A DNA stretch of 64,000 nt from Methylobacterium sp. 2A (GTDB lineage: Bacteria > Pseudomonadota > Alphaproteobacteria > Rhizobiales > Beijerinckiaceae). Both the position numbers and the translations under genes were made by a program. This document shows, one piece after another, positions 1 through 8,479 of the stretch (positions within the stretch are counted from its first letter, which is position 1; every line of letters begins with the position of its first letter). Location: positions 1-64,000 of the forward strand of contig NZ_VUOK01000060.1 of assembly GCF_009806555.1 (NCBI RefSeq). Reading direction: 5' to 3'. Under the pieces are notes generated by a model. That model was not told the origin of the DNA. It did not search any database and saw only the letters and a program-made list of their open reading frames with translations.

Positions 1-530
1 GCTCATCCGAGAGCCAGAACAGGTCTGCCATCGCCACCTCCAGGCCGCAAAACGGCCGCCTGGAATCACAAAACCACAAACCTTGCAATAGCTTGGTTCG
101 GTTCACACCCTAGATCGAGGGGATCCGCGCGGCCTGGGCCTCGACACGCTTACAAGAACCGGGCCGCCGCTCGATGGGCGGAAGCGTCCACAGCCACAGC
201 CACAGCCACAGCCGCTGCGACGCGCTCGCGCCGATCGACAGACAACGGTGAAGGCATCCCGGGCTCCTTCACCCCTCAACGGTGAAGCCGCCAACGCGTC
301 GCAACGCTCCCGGGAACGGCTCTAGTTCAGTAGGAATGGGCCGTGAAGCGGGCGGGGTAGCCCCGGCGTCAGCAGAAGTCGGGGAAGGGGAGCCGTGCTA
401 CCGAAAGGGGCGCTGCTTACATCAAGTCCAGCGCCCTGTTCTGCACCGCCGCCCCCTCTCTCGCCCACCTACAGGTGGCACCTCCATAGAGAGAACAGGA
501 AGGCCGCGATGCAGCCTCGATAACAACCCG
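1..530. other. Gene-free left end
   Basis: I see no convincing coding region here. The open frames on both strands are rich in Arg, Pro and Gly with no recognisable domain. The stretch contains a four-copy hexamer repeat (CCACAG), a small hairpin at about 247-273 (GGTGAAGG pairing with CCTTCACC), and two copies of AACGGTGAAG at about 244 and 280. The part from about 325 to 430 looks like structured RNA or the debris of a mobile element, but I cannot assign it to a family. Confidence 0.5.
188..211. repeat. Four tandem copies of CCACAG
   Basis: The hexamer CCACAG is repeated four times in perfect register, followed by a partial copy. It lies in the gene-free left end. A hexamer array is prone to slippage and could vary between strains. 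No coding frame through it is supported. Confidence 0.8.
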
Positions 531-1268
531 CTACTTCACCAGCGCATAGATATTCACATCCAGATTATCGTCCGTGCTGTCCTTCAGGTCGGTGGCGTAT
601 TCCTCGACGAACCGGTCCTGCACCACGATGTCCTTGGCATCGAGATAGGCGGTCAGCGTCTCGTAGGTGCCGTCGATCGACTCGTAGGAGCCCTTGTGGG
701 CGAAGCGCAGCGCCTTGCCGGAGGGCGTCGTGCCGAAGCGCAGGCCGTCCGTCTCCGCCGGTGCCGGGCTCGGTGCGGCTTTGACCGGGATCATCGCCTC
801 GAACTCGAAGCCGTCATCGTCGGTGCGGGTGAAGACCGCGAGCGGCCGGCCCGCCGGCGCGACGCCGAGCTTGGCGAGATCCGCCTCGATCCGCGCGAAG
901 GCCTGCTTGAGGTTCGGCACGGCCTCCTCCCACTTGGTCTTGCCGGTCACGATCGCGGCGGGCTTGGCGGGCAGGGTCACCTCGTCGACGTCGCCCGGCT
1001 CGCCGGGCTTGTCGATCAGGGTCGGGCGTGCGGGGGTCCCGACCGCTGTCTGCCCGGTCGGCGGGGGCGCCACCGCCTGTTCGGGCGCGGGCGCCGCGCT
1101 CTTGCCCGGATCGGGCGCCGGGTTCGGGGCCGTGGTGGTCGGTAGTGGGTTCGTCTGGGCCGGTGACGGCGCCGTCGAGGCGGGCGGTGCCGGCTGCTGC
1201 GCGGCGAGCGGGCCAGCAACGAGCATGAGACCGACGGACAGGACGGCGAGCGGACGAAGGCGGATCAC
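531..1268 (-). CDS. Secreted GyrI-like effector-binding domain protein
   Basis: The GTG start gives a 245-residue protein beginning MIRLRPLAVLSVG, a Sec signal peptide ending near LAAQQ (residues 20-24). A long Pro/Ala-rich linker follows to about residue 110. The C-terminal 130 residues resemble the GyrI/AraC effector-binding fold, with the pattern GKALRFAHKGSYESIDGTY and an LDVNIYALVK ending. Secreted relatives are common in Rhizobiales and probably bind a small hydrophobic ligand in the periplasm; the ligand is unknown. The frame stays open upstream to 1490, but that extension is Arg/Pro-rich, overlaps dapF and lacks a signal peptide, so I prefer the start whose first codons form the signal sequence. 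It is divergent from dapF. Confidence 0.75.
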   Translation of the reverse strand: MIRLRPLAVLSVGLMLVAGPLAAQQPAPPASTAPSPAQTNPLPTTTAPNPAPDPGKSAAPAPEQAVAPPPTGQTAVGTPARPTLIDKPGEPGDVDEVTLPAKPAAIVTGKTKWEEAVPNLKQAFARIEADLAKLGVAPAGRPLAVFTRTDDDGFEFEAMIPVKAAPSPAPAETDGLRFGTTPSGKALRFAHKGSYESIDGTYETLTAYLDAKDIVVQDRFVEEYATDLKDSTDDNLDVNIYALVK

Positions 1269-1480
1269 GATGGGCGCTCCGGTCGGGTCCCGGCGGATCG
1301 TCCGGCCGGGGCTCCCACCACATAGGGTAGCGGTGATCGGGATCGCCTGCGAGTGCGCCGTGCATGGAGGCCGCACAGGAGAGCCGCGGATGCGGCGCAT
1401 CTGCCACGACGGCGGCCCCCTCGCGCCGGCCCGGCGGTTTTGCCATATAGCCGGCCGACCCCTTCCAGCCGCGGGACCGC

Positions 1481-2368
1481 ATGAGCGCACTGGCCCACAG
1501 ACGCTTCCTGAAGATGCACGGCGCCGGCAACGCCATCGTGGTGCTGGATCTGCGCGGCTCCGGCGCGCGGGTTCAGCCCGAAGAGGCGCGGGCGATCGCG
1601 CAGGATCCGGGCTCCGCCTTCGATCAATTGATGGTGCTGCACGATCCCGTGAGCCCCGGGACGGACGCGTTCCTGCGGATCTACAACACCGACGGCTCGG
1701 AATCCGGCGCCTGCGGCAACGGCACCCGCTGCGTCGCCTACGCGATGTTCGACGACCCGGCCATGGCCCGCCCGGCCGAGGGCAGCCGCCTGACGCTGGA
1801 GACCAAGGCCGGCCTCCTCGGCGTGCGCCGGGTCTCGGAGCGTGCCTTCACGGTCGATATGGGCCGGCCGAGGCTCGCCTGGGACGAGATCCCCCTGTCG
1901 GAGCCGTTCCCCGATACGCGGCGGATCGAATTGCAGGTCGGCCCGATCGACGATCCCGTGCTGCACTCGCCGGGCGTCGTGAACATGGGCAACCCGCATG
2001 CGGTGTTCTTCGTCGAGGCCGATCCGGACACGTTCGACCTCGGCCGGATCGGGCCGATGCTGGAGAACCACCCGCTTTTTCCTGAGCGGGCCAACATCTC
2101 GATCGCCCAGGTGACGGGCCGCGAGACGATCAAGCTGCGCGTGTGGGAGCGCGGCGCCGGGCTGACGCTCGCCTGCGGCACCGCTGCCTGCGCCACCGTG
2201 GTGGCGGCGTCCCGGCTCCGGATGATCGGCCGGCAGGCGCAGGTCGCGCTGCCCGGCGGCGAGCTGTTCGTGGAATGGCGCGCGGACGATCACGTCCTGA
2301 TGACCGGCCCGGTCGCGCTCGTCGCCGAGGGCACGCTCGCGCCGGAGCTGTTTTCCGGCCTCGCCTGA
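1481..2368 (+). CDS. dapF: Diaminopimelate epimerase
   Basis: Converts LL-diaminopimelate to meso-diaminopimelate for lysine and peptidoglycan synthesis in the cytoplasm. At 295 residues it is near the family length. The two catalytic cysteines are visible: Cys78 in SGACGNGTRC and a second near residue 232 in LACGTAACATV. The N-terminal FLKMHGAGN motif is also typical. The stop codon overlaps the ATG of the next gene (TGATG), which indicates translational coupling with mtaB. This dapF-mtaB order is usual in alphaproteobacteria. Confidence 0.96.
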   Translation: MSALAHRRFLKMHGAGNAIVVLDLRGSGARVQPEEARAIAQDPGSAFDQLMVLHDPVSPGTDAFLRIYNTDGSESGACGNGTRCVAYAMFDDPAMARPAEGSRLTLETKAGLLGVRRVSERAFTVDMGRPRLAWDEIPLSEPFPDTRRIELQVGPIDDPVLHSPGVVNMGNPHAVFFVEADPDTFDLGRIGPMLENHPLFPERANISIAQVTGRETIKLRVWERGAGLTLACGTAACATVVAASRLRMIGRQAQVALPGGELFVEWRADDHVLMTGPVALVAEGTLAPELFSGLA

Positions 2369-3594
2369 TGCCCGTCGAGACCCTCACTTTCGGTTGCCGG
2401 CTCAACATCGTGGAGTCGGAGGCCCTGCGGGTCCATGCCGGCGCGGATGAGCGCGACCGGATCGTGGTGAACACCTGCGCAGTCACCGCCGAGGCCGGGC
2501 GGCAGGCGCGCAAGGCGATCCGCCGGATCGCCCGCGAGCGGCCCGATGCGGAGATCGTCGTCACCGGCTGCGGCGCCGAGGTCGAGACCGAGACCTACGC
2601 CGCCATGCCCGAGGTGGCGCGCCTCGTCGGCAATGGCGAGAAGCTGCGACCGGAGGGCTGGTCGGCGGCCGCGACAGGGCCGGGCGCCGTGATGACGTCG
2701 CGCGTGGCCGATGCGACGCGGGTCGCGGCCGTGGCCGGGCATACGCGGGCCTTCGTACCGGTTCAGAATGGCTGCGATCACCGCTGCACCTTCTGCGTCA
2801 TCCCGTTCGGCCGTGGCCCGTCGCGCTCGGTGCCGGTCGCCGACGTGATCGCGCAGGTCGAGACGATCGTGGCGCATGGCGGCCGCGAGGTCGTGCTGAC
2901 CGGCGTCGATCTCACGGCCTATGGCCGCGACCTGCCGGACGCGCCCATCTCCCTTGGCATCCTGGTGCGTAAAATCCTCCGGGCGGTGCCGGGCCTTGCG
3001 CGCCTGCGCCTGTCCTCGATCGATTCCGTGGAGGCGGATGAGGCCTTGCTGGTAGCCCTGGCCGAGGAGGAGCGGCTGATGCCGCACCTGCACCTCTCTC
3101 TCCAGGCGGGCGACGACCTGATCCTCAAGCGGATGAAGCGTCGCCACAGCCGCGCCGACGCGATCCGCTTCTGCGAGACGGCGCGGCGGCTGCGCCCGGA
3201 CATCGTGTTCGGGGCGGACCTGATCGCAGGTTTCCCGACCGAGACCGAGGCGCAATTCGCCCGCTCCCTCGACCTTGTGGCGGAATGCGGCCTGACGCAT
3301 CTCCATGTCTTCCCGTACTCGCCCCGCCCCGAGACACCGGCGGCGCGGATGCCGCCGGTGGCGCCCCAGGCCATCCGTGAGCGGGCGGCGCGGCTGCGGG
3401 AGGCGGGGGCGCAGGCCCTGCGGCAGCACCTCGACGCGCAGGTCGGGCGGCGGCTGACCGTGCTCGCCGAGCGCGGCGGGATGGGACGGGCCGAGGATTT
3501 CACGCCGGTGCGGCTGGCAACGGACGCGGAGCCCGGCACGGTGTGCGCCGTCGCCATCGCAGCTCACGACGGTGCGCGGCTGATCGGCGCGTAG
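2368..3594 (+). CDS. mtaB: tRNA t6A37 methylthiotransferase MtaB
   Basis: Radical SAM enzyme that adds a methylthio group to t6A at position 37 of ANN-decoding tRNAs. The 408-residue protein has the N-terminal MTTase cysteines (GCRLNIVESEA, VNTCAVTAEA, VTGCGAE), the radical SAM cluster CDHRCTFC at residues 136-143, and a C-terminal TRAM-like segment after about residue 345. The ATG at the dapF stop is chosen because it starts exactly at the conserved MPVETLTFGCR; longer open frames upstream only shadow dapF. It is co-transcribed with dapF. Confidence 0.95.
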   Translation: MPVETLTFGCRLNIVESEALRVHAGADERDRIVVNTCAVTAEAGRQARKAIRRIARERPDAEIVVTGCGAEVETETYAAMPEVARLVGNGEKLRPEGWSAAATGPGAVMTSRVADATRVAAVAGHTRAFVPVQNGCDHRCTFCVIPFGRGPSRSVPVADVIAQVETIVAHGGREVVLTGVDLTAYGRDLPDAPISLGILVRKILRAVPGLARLRLSSIDSVEADEALLVALAEEERLMPHLHLSLQAGDDLILKRMKRRHSRADAIRFCETARRLRPDIVFGADLIAGFPTETEAQFARSLDLVAECGLTHLHVFPYSPRPETPAARMPPVAPQAIRERAARLREAGAQALRQHLDAQVGRRLTVLAERGGMGRAEDFTPVRLATDAEPGTVCAVAIAAHDGARLIGA

Positions 3595-3667
3595 CTCCGA
3601 AGGAGTTTCGCAGCTTACCTGGGCGTTGAGAGGGCACCGTCAGCAGGACACCCGACGCCGGACTGCC

Positions 3668-4603
3668 TTATTCGGGACGAAGAAGAATCTTCCCCCGGTT
3701 ATGCCCCGCTTTGACGCGTTTGAGGGCGGCGGCCGCGTCAGCCAAGGGTAGGATGTCGGCAATCCGTACCGTCAGTTGACCGCGTGCCGCGAGCGTCGCG
3801 ACCTGATGGAGTTCGTCGTTGGGATGCGCGACCCAGGGAATTCGGGCGGCCTCGGAATGGGCGTCGCCCCACGCTGTCACCGCGCGTCCGCCGAGGGGCA
3901 ACAACGCGACGGTCGCCGAGACTGAGGCCGCTCCGCCGACTGCGTCGGCGCTCGCTGTGATGGGGCCGAAGGCACGAACCGCATTCACGATGTCTGCGCG
4001 GTAATCAATCGGATGCGCGCCGAGGGATCTGAGATAGTCGTGATTGTCCGGAGAGGCGGTTCCCACGACGCGCGCACCGCGCGCCACCGCCACCTGGACG
4101 GCGGCCGAGCCCACGCCGCCCGCGGCCCCGTGAACCAGCACGGTATCGTCCTCGGTCACGCCGAGATGATGGATCATGGAATAGCCGGCGACCGCTGACG
4201 ATGGCAGGCCGGCTGCCTGCTCGACGCCGACCTCAGGCGGTCGCGGGACGATCTGGCGCGTATCCACGACCAAGTACTGCCGGAACGTGCCGGCCCGGCT
4301 GCCGGATGTCACCGCGAGCCGGGCGCGGCTGTCGACGATCACCGCCTGCCCGACGCTAAATGCAGTGACGCCAGCCCCAACAGCCTCGATGATTCCGGTG
4401 CTGGCCCAGCCCGGCGTGCCGGGAAATGGCGCGGGGTCTGTCCGCTGGAAGAAACCAGCGACAAGCTTCCAGTCGATAGGATTGACGCCAATCAGTTCAT
4501 TGCGCACCAAGACTTGATCGCGTCCTGGGCTTGCGACGATCTCGTCGTCCAGATGTAGGACGTCTGGATTTCCGTATTGATGATAGACGATTCGCTTGCT
4601 CAT
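3668..4603 (-). CDS. NADP-dependent quinone/alcohol oxidoreductase (MDR family)
   Basis: A 311-residue zinc-independent member of the medium-chain dehydrogenase/reductase family, close to quinone oxidoreductases. The GroES-like N-terminal half is followed by the Rossmann motif HGAAGGVGSAAVQVA around residues 158-172. No catalytic-zinc cysteine set is present. It probably reduces quinones or activated alkenes with NADPH. It lies directly downstream of a MerR regulator on the same strand, with its own MerR-type promoter in the 47-bp gap. No Shine-Dalgarno sequence precedes the ATG, and the predicted transcript starts at or next to the start codon. Confidence 0.85.
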   Translation of the reverse strand: MSKRIVYHQYGNPDVLHLDDEIVASPGRDQVLVRNELIGVNPIDWKLVAGFFQRTDPAPFPGTPGWASTGIIEAVGAGVTAFSVGQAVIVDSRARLAVTSGSRAGTFRQYLVVDTRQIVPRPPEVGVEQAAGLPSSAVAGYSMIHHLGVTEDDTVLVHGAAGGVGSAAVQVAVARGARVVGTASPDNHDYLRSLGAHPIDYRADIVNAVRAFGPITASADAVGGAASVSATVALLPLGGRAVTAWGDAHSEAARIPWVAHPNDELHQVATLAARGQLTVRIADILPLADAAAALKRVKAGHNRGKILLRPE

Positions 4604-4610
4604 GCTGCCG

Positions 4611-4642
4611 ATGCTACGGTCTCACATCAATGTGAGGGTCAA
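4611..4642 (-). promoter_or_regulatory. MerR-type promoter with perfect dyad operator
   Basis: Read on the minus strand, TTGACC (4642-4637) and TAGCAT (4616-4611) are separated by 20 bp. This overlong spacer contains the perfect inverted repeat CTCACAT-TG-ATGTGAG (4636-4621). A 19-20 bp spacer with a central dyad is the hallmark of promoters activated by MerR-family regulators, which untwist the DNA. The merR gene is immediately upstream, so it is the obvious regulator. Confidence 0.75.
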
Positions 4643-4650
4643 GCGGAATC

Positions 4651-5028
4651 TCAACGACCGTGTGCAGGCGGTGGCCCGGCGGGGCTCGCTTCGATGATCG
4701 CCGTGAGGGCCGTAACCGACGCGTTCAGGCTCGCGATCCGGTCGAGGAGGCTGTTTCGCTCGGCGACCAGCACGCCGTAGAGGTCAGCGCATGACAGGCG
4801 CAGCCCGTCTTCGTGCTGCACCAGGCATGGCAGAAGGCGGGCGATCCTGCGCGTGCCCATACCCGCCGCGAGCAGGGCCTGAATGCGTCTCACGCGCGTG
4901 ACGTCGGCTTCGACATACTCCCGGTAGCCGCTCGACGACCGCTCGGGATGCAGCAAATCCTGTTCCTCGTAGTATCGCAGCAAGCGGATGCTCACACCGG
5001 TCCGCCGTGTCAGCTCACCGATCCGCAT
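4651..5028 (-). CDS. MerR family transcriptional regulator
   Basis: A 125-residue regulator with the canonical N-terminal winged helix (RIGELTRRTGVSIRLLRYYEE, followed by LLHPERSSSGYREY) and a C-terminal dimerisation helix from about residue 80. Two cysteines, in LPCLV and LSCADL, could sense redox or electrophile stress, but there is no metal-binding loop like that of MerR or CueR. Together with the downstream quinone-oxidoreductase-like gene and the dyad promoter between them, it forms a self-contained stress-response pair. The gene follows the pseudouridine synthase gene by only 16 bp. Confidence 0.9.
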   Translation of the reverse strand: MRIGELTRRTGVSIRLLRYYEEQDLLHPERSSSGYREYVEADVTRVRRIQALLAAGMGTRRIARLLPCLVQHEDGLRLSCADLYGVLVAERNSLLDRIASLNASVTALTAIIEASPAGPPPAHGR

Positions 5029-5044
5029 CGCGTCACGCCTCCTC

Positions 5045-5716
5045 CTACCCCATCTGCGCCAAAGCTTCGGCGATATGGGCCGGCGGCGGCGCCGTCACCG
5101 TGATGGCCTCGCGCTTCGGATAGAGCGGGATCGACAGCGACTGCGCATGCAGGTGCAGGGCGCTCCCGCGGGGCGCGCCGCCATAGACCGCGTCGCCCAG
5201 GATCGGCCAGCCGGAGGCCGCGCAGTGCACGCGGAGCTGATGGGTGCGGCCGGTAACCGGCTTCAGTTCGAGCCACGTCCGCCCGCCCGCCCGGCCGAGC
5301 ACCCGCCAGTGCGTCAGCGCCGGGTCCCCGGCGGGATCGGCCTTCATCCACCAGGAGCGCGGATCGTCCGAACGGCGAGCCAGCGGCAGGTCGATGCAGC
5401 CGGCTTCCTCGGCGGGGCCGCCCTCGACGATCGCCCAGTAGGTCTTGTCGACGGCGCTCCCGGCGAACAGCTTGCCGAGCCGCGCCAGCGCCTTGGCGTG
5501 GCGGCCCAGCGCAAGGCAGCCCGACGTGTCGCGGTCGAGCCGGTGCGCGGCCTCGGGCCGGCGCGGCAGTCCGAAGCGCAGGGCGTCGAGATGGTCGGTC
5601 AGGGTCTCGCCGCCGCGCGGGCCCGGATGGACCGGGAGACCCGGCGGCTTGTCGATGACGAGCAGCAGGGCATCGCGGTAGAGGAGGCGCGCGCCTATGT
5701 CGAAGGCGTTGGACAT
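5045..5716 (-). CDS. RluA-family RNA pseudouridine synthase
   Basis: A 223-residue single-domain pseudouridine synthase. It contains the RluA signature HRLDRDTSG (residues 58-66) with the catalytic aspartate in HRLD, the opening VIDKPPGLPVHPG, and the later GRTHQLRVH segment. There is no N-terminal S4 domain, so it is of the shorter RluA/TruC type. The substrate (rRNA or tRNA) cannot be told from sequence. The gene is divergent from ftsY with a 56-bp gap and sits between the usually adjacent mtaB and ftsY. Confidence 0.88.
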   Translation of the reverse strand: MSNAFDIGARLLYRDALLLVIDKPPGLPVHPGPRGGETLTDHLDALRFGLPRRPEAAHRLDRDTSGCLALGRHAKALARLGKLFAGSAVDKTYWAIVEGGPAEEAGCIDLPLARRSDDPRSWWMKADPAGDPALTHWRVLGRAGGRTWLELKPVTGRTHQLRVHCAASGWPILGDAVYGGAPRGSALHLHAQSLSIPLYPKREAITVTAPPPAHIAEALAQMG

Positions 5717-5772
5717 CCGGACCGGCTAGATCGTTGGCGCCGGGTCGGCAAGGTGGGTGAGGACGCGACGGC

Positions 5773-7137
5773 ATGGCGAGCGAGGAGAAGCCCGGCTGGT
5801 TCGGACGCCTGTTCGGGCGCAAGGGCCAGGGTGCGGCCGAGGACAAGCCCGAGGAAAAGCCGGAGGACAAGCCGGAGGCGGAACTGCCCGCCGAGGCGGC
5901 CTCGCCTTCGGAGGGCCAGCCCGACTTCGCGACCGGCGCGGAGGATGTCGAGACGATCCCGCTGCCGCCGGAGGAGACCGGCGCGCCCGTGGCCGAGGTG
6001 GTCGAGGGCGCGGACCTGCTGCCGAATGAGGGCGAGCCCGAGCGTCCGCCCGCCGGCACGGCCGGCGACGATCCCGCCCACGGCGCCGATCCGGTGGATA
6101 CCGGAGACGCGAACCGCGAGCCGGTGACCGAGCCGCAGCCCGACATCCAGCCGGTCGATGCCGCCGCGGCTTTGGCCCATGATGCCGGCGCCGGACCGGA
6201 TCGCGAGCCCGAGGCCAAGGGCTGGTGGAGCCGCCTCACCTCCGGGATGAAGCGGACCTCCTCGGCTTTGTCCGAGCGCGTGACGGGGCTGTTCACCAAG
6301 CGCAAGCTCGACGCCACCACCCTGGAGGATCTGGAGGACGCCCTGATCCAGGCCGATTTCGGGCTGGAGACCGCGATGCGGGTCTCGGAAGCCGTCGGCA
6401 AGGGCCGCTACGAGAAGGGGATCTCGCCCGACGAGGTACGGGCGATCCTGGCCACCGAGGTCGAGCGGGCGCTGGAATCGGTCGCGATCCCGCTCGCCGT
6501 CGATGCAGCCAAAAAACCCTTCGTGATCCTCACCGTCGGAGTGAACGGCGCCGGCAAGACCACGACGCTCGGCAAGCTCGCCTCGAAGCTGCGGGCGGAG
6601 GGTCGCACCGTGATGCTGGCGGCCGGCGATACGTTCCGGGCCGCGGCGATCGACCAGCTCAAGGTCTGGGGCGCGCGCACCGGCACGCCGGTGGTGAGCG
6701 GTGCGCAGGGGGCGGACGCGGCGGGGCTCGCCTTCGACGCGCTGAAGCAGGCCGCGGCCGCCGGCACCGACGTGCTGCTGATCGATACGGCGGGCCGGCT
6801 TCAGAACAAGGCCGGCCTGATGGCCGAGCTGGAGAAGATCGTGCGCGTCCTGCGCAAGCAGGACCCGGAGGCGCCGCACGCGACGCTCCTCGTCCTCGAC
6901 GCGACGGTCGGCCAGAACGCGATCAGCCAAGTGGAGCTGTTCTCGCAGGCGGCGCCGGTCTCAGGGCTCGTGATGACGAAGCTCGACGGCACCGCCCGGG
7001 GCGGCATCCTGGTGGCGCTGGCGGCGAAGTTCGGCCTGCCGGTCCACTTCATCGGCGTCGGCGAGGGCGTGGAGGATCTGGAGCCCTTCGCGGCCCGGGA
7101 TTTTGCGAGGGCGATCGCCGGGCTGGAGAAGGATTAG
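5773..7137 (+). CDS. ftsY: Signal recognition particle receptor FtsY
   Basis: SRP receptor GTPase that docks ribosome-SRP complexes at the membrane. The 454-residue protein has an acidic, low-complexity A domain (about residues 1-155, rich in Glu/Pro/Ala), a basic membrane-proximal helix (WWSRLTSGMKRTSS), then the NG domain. GTPase motifs are G1 GVNGAGKTTTLGKLA near residue 257, DTFRAAA, DTAGR near 338 and TKLDGTARGG near 402. The start MASEEKPGWFGRLFG is typical of the family's amphipathic N-terminus. Its stop codon overlaps the stop of the convergent vapC gene. Confidence 0.96.
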   Translation: MASEEKPGWFGRLFGRKGQGAAEDKPEEKPEDKPEAELPAEAASPSEGQPDFATGAEDVETIPLPPEETGAPVAEVVEGADLLPNEGEPERPPAGTAGDDPAHGADPVDTGDANREPVTEPQPDIQPVDAAAALAHDAGAGPDREPEAKGWWSRLTSGMKRTSSALSERVTGLFTKRKLDATTLEDLEDALIQADFGLETAMRVSEAVGKGRYEKGISPDEVRAILATEVERALESVAIPLAVDAAKKPFVILTVGVNGAGKTTTLGKLASKLRAEGRTVMLAAGDTFRAAAIDQLKVWGARTGTPVVSGAQGADAAGLAFDALKQAAAAGTDVLLIDTAGRLQNKAGLMAELEKIVRVLRKQDPEAPHATLLVLDATVGQNAISQVELFSQAAPVSGLVMTKLDGTARGGILVALAAKFGLPVHFIGVGEGVEDLEPFAARDFARAIAGLEKD

Positions 7138-7520
7138 GCGGCGCGCAGCACGTCGGTGCGCGAAAAATCGTCGCCCTTGAACAGGAGCGGCGCGTTCAGC
7201 GACCGGGCGAGCGCGTACGCGAAACAGTCGCCGAAGTTGAGGCCGGCCGGGTGCCGGCCCTTGCCGTAGCGGGCGAAGGCGTCGGCCGCGATCTGCGCGA
7301 GGGTGTGGTCGACCGGGACGACGGAGATCCGCCGCGCAGCAATCCAAGCGTCGAGGACCGCCCGTCCATCCGGCACCCGGGCGGCCACGATGGCGCATTC
7401 GAGATAGGTAGCCGCCGCCATCGCCGGGGCTTCCGCGAGAGCGACCGCACGTGAGAAGCGTTCCGCCTCCGGTTCGTCGCGCAGGATCGCGATGAACGCC
7501 GAGGAATCGACGACGATCAC
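7134..7520 (-). CDS. vapC: VapC-type PIN-domain toxin
   Basis: A 128-residue PIN-domain ribonuclease, the toxin of a type II module. The acidic active-site residues are in place: Asp5 in MIVVDSSAF, Glu41 in YLECAIV, Asp98 in NFGDCFAYAL and Asp117 in GDDF. The length is normal and I see no damage, so it is probably active. Its ATG overlaps the antitoxin stop by 4 bp, as expected for a coupled vapBC pair. The 3' end is convergent with ftsY and the two stop codons overlap, so termination or antisense effects between toxin and ftsY are possible. Confidence 0.92.
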   Translation of the reverse strand: MIVVDSSAFIAILRDEPEAERFSRAVALAEAPAMAAATYLECAIVAARVPDGRAVLDAWIAARRISVVPVDHTLAQIAADAFARYGKGRHPAGLNFGDCFAYALARSLNAPLLFKGDDFSRTDVLRAA

Positions 7521-7777
7521 ACCGGAAGTCCGTTCTCGTCGTAGGCGAGGATCTGCTCGATCGGGCGCGGGTCCACAACGGGACTCGCATGCCAGCGACG
7601 ACGCATCGCCTCGTCGGCGGCCAAGCCTTCGGCGATACGGCGCTCCGCCTCGCCAGACATCCGCGCCTGCTCCCGACGCAGCAGGTCGAGCAACAGATCC
7701 GGCGCTGTCCGCCGTGTCGTCTCCGTGAGGTCGGCCAGCAGCGCCTCGACCTCGGCATTCTCGATCGTGATGGACAT
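7517..7777 (-). CDS. vapB: VapB-type antitoxin
   Basis: An 86-residue protein of the Rv0623/PSK antitoxin type: MSITIENAEVEALLADL, a helical middle (LLLDLLRREQARMSGEAERRI) and a C-terminal toxin-binding tail with conserved Pro/Tyr residues. It should neutralise the downstream PIN toxin and autoregulate the pair. The ATG is chosen because it begins the conserved N-terminus; the frame is open for a further 280 bp upstream only as a shadow. It is divergent from yciB across an 87-bp gap that must hold both promoters. Confidence 0.85.
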   Translation of the reverse strand: MSITIENAEVEALLADLTETTRRTAPDLLLDLLRREQARMSGEAERRIAEGLAADEAMRRRWHASPVVDPRPIEQILAYDENGLPV

Positions 7778-7864
7778 CGCGCGCCTCGCGTTACACACAC
7801 CCCGACGAATCCAGTCCGGCCCCCGATGGTACCGTGGGCGCCGCATCCGAGCCAACTGACGCGC

Positions 7865-8479
7865 ATGCAGATCGAATCCGTCCCCCCGCGCCGCCACCTG
7901 CCGCCGCTGATGAAGCTGGCGCTGGAACTCGGGCCGCTGGTGCTGTTCTTCCTCGGCAATGCCTATTCCGAAAAATTCGGCGTCGCCCCCGATCAGAAGC
8001 TGTTCGTGGCCACCGGCCTGTTCATCGCGGCGACCGTGGTGGCGCTGGCGATCCACTATGTCCTGATGCGGCGCCTGCCGATCATGCCGCTCGTATCCGG
8101 CGTCGTGGTGGTGGTGTTCGGCGGCCTGACCCTGGCGCTGCAGGACAAGACCTTCATCATGGTCAAGCCGACCATCGTGAATGCCCTGTTCGGCACCATC
8201 CTGCTCGGCGGCCTCGCCTTCGGGCGGCCGCTCCTGTCGGTGGTGCTCGACTCGATGTTCAGCCTCACCGAGGAGGGCTGGCGCAAGCTGACCTTCCGCT
8301 GGGGCCTGTTCTTCTTCGTCCTGGCGGCGCTCAACGAGGTCGTGTGGCGGACGCAGACCGAGGATTTCTGGGTCAACTTCAAGGTGTTCGGCATCATGCC
8401 GATCACCGTGCTGTTCGCCCTGGCCCAGACCCCGCTGCTGACCCGCTACGAGAACAAGGCGCCGCAGCCGGAGGCGTGA
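7865..8479 (+). CDS. yciB: YciB/IspZ inner-membrane septation protein
   Basis: A 204-residue polytopic membrane protein with about five or six hydrophobic segments. It carries the family signatures LALELGPLVLFFLGN near the N-terminus and EVVWRTQTEDFWVNFKVFG near the C-terminus. YciB homologues influence cell-envelope synthesis and septation; the molecular function is unsettled. The start MQIESVPP is chosen over an upstream open frame because it directly precedes the conserved first helix. It normally follows ftsY in alphaproteobacteria; here a vapBC pair has been placed between them. Confidence 0.92.
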   Translation: MQIESVPPRRHLPPLMKLALELGPLVLFFLGNAYSEKFGVAPDQKLFVATGLFIAATVVALAIHYVLMRRLPIMPLVSGVVVVVFGGLTLALQDKTFIMVKPTIVNALFGTILLGGLAFGRPLLSVVLDSMFSLTEEGWRKLTFRWGLFFFVLAALNEVVWRTQTEDFWVNFKVFGIMPITVLFALAQTPLLTRYENKAPQPEA

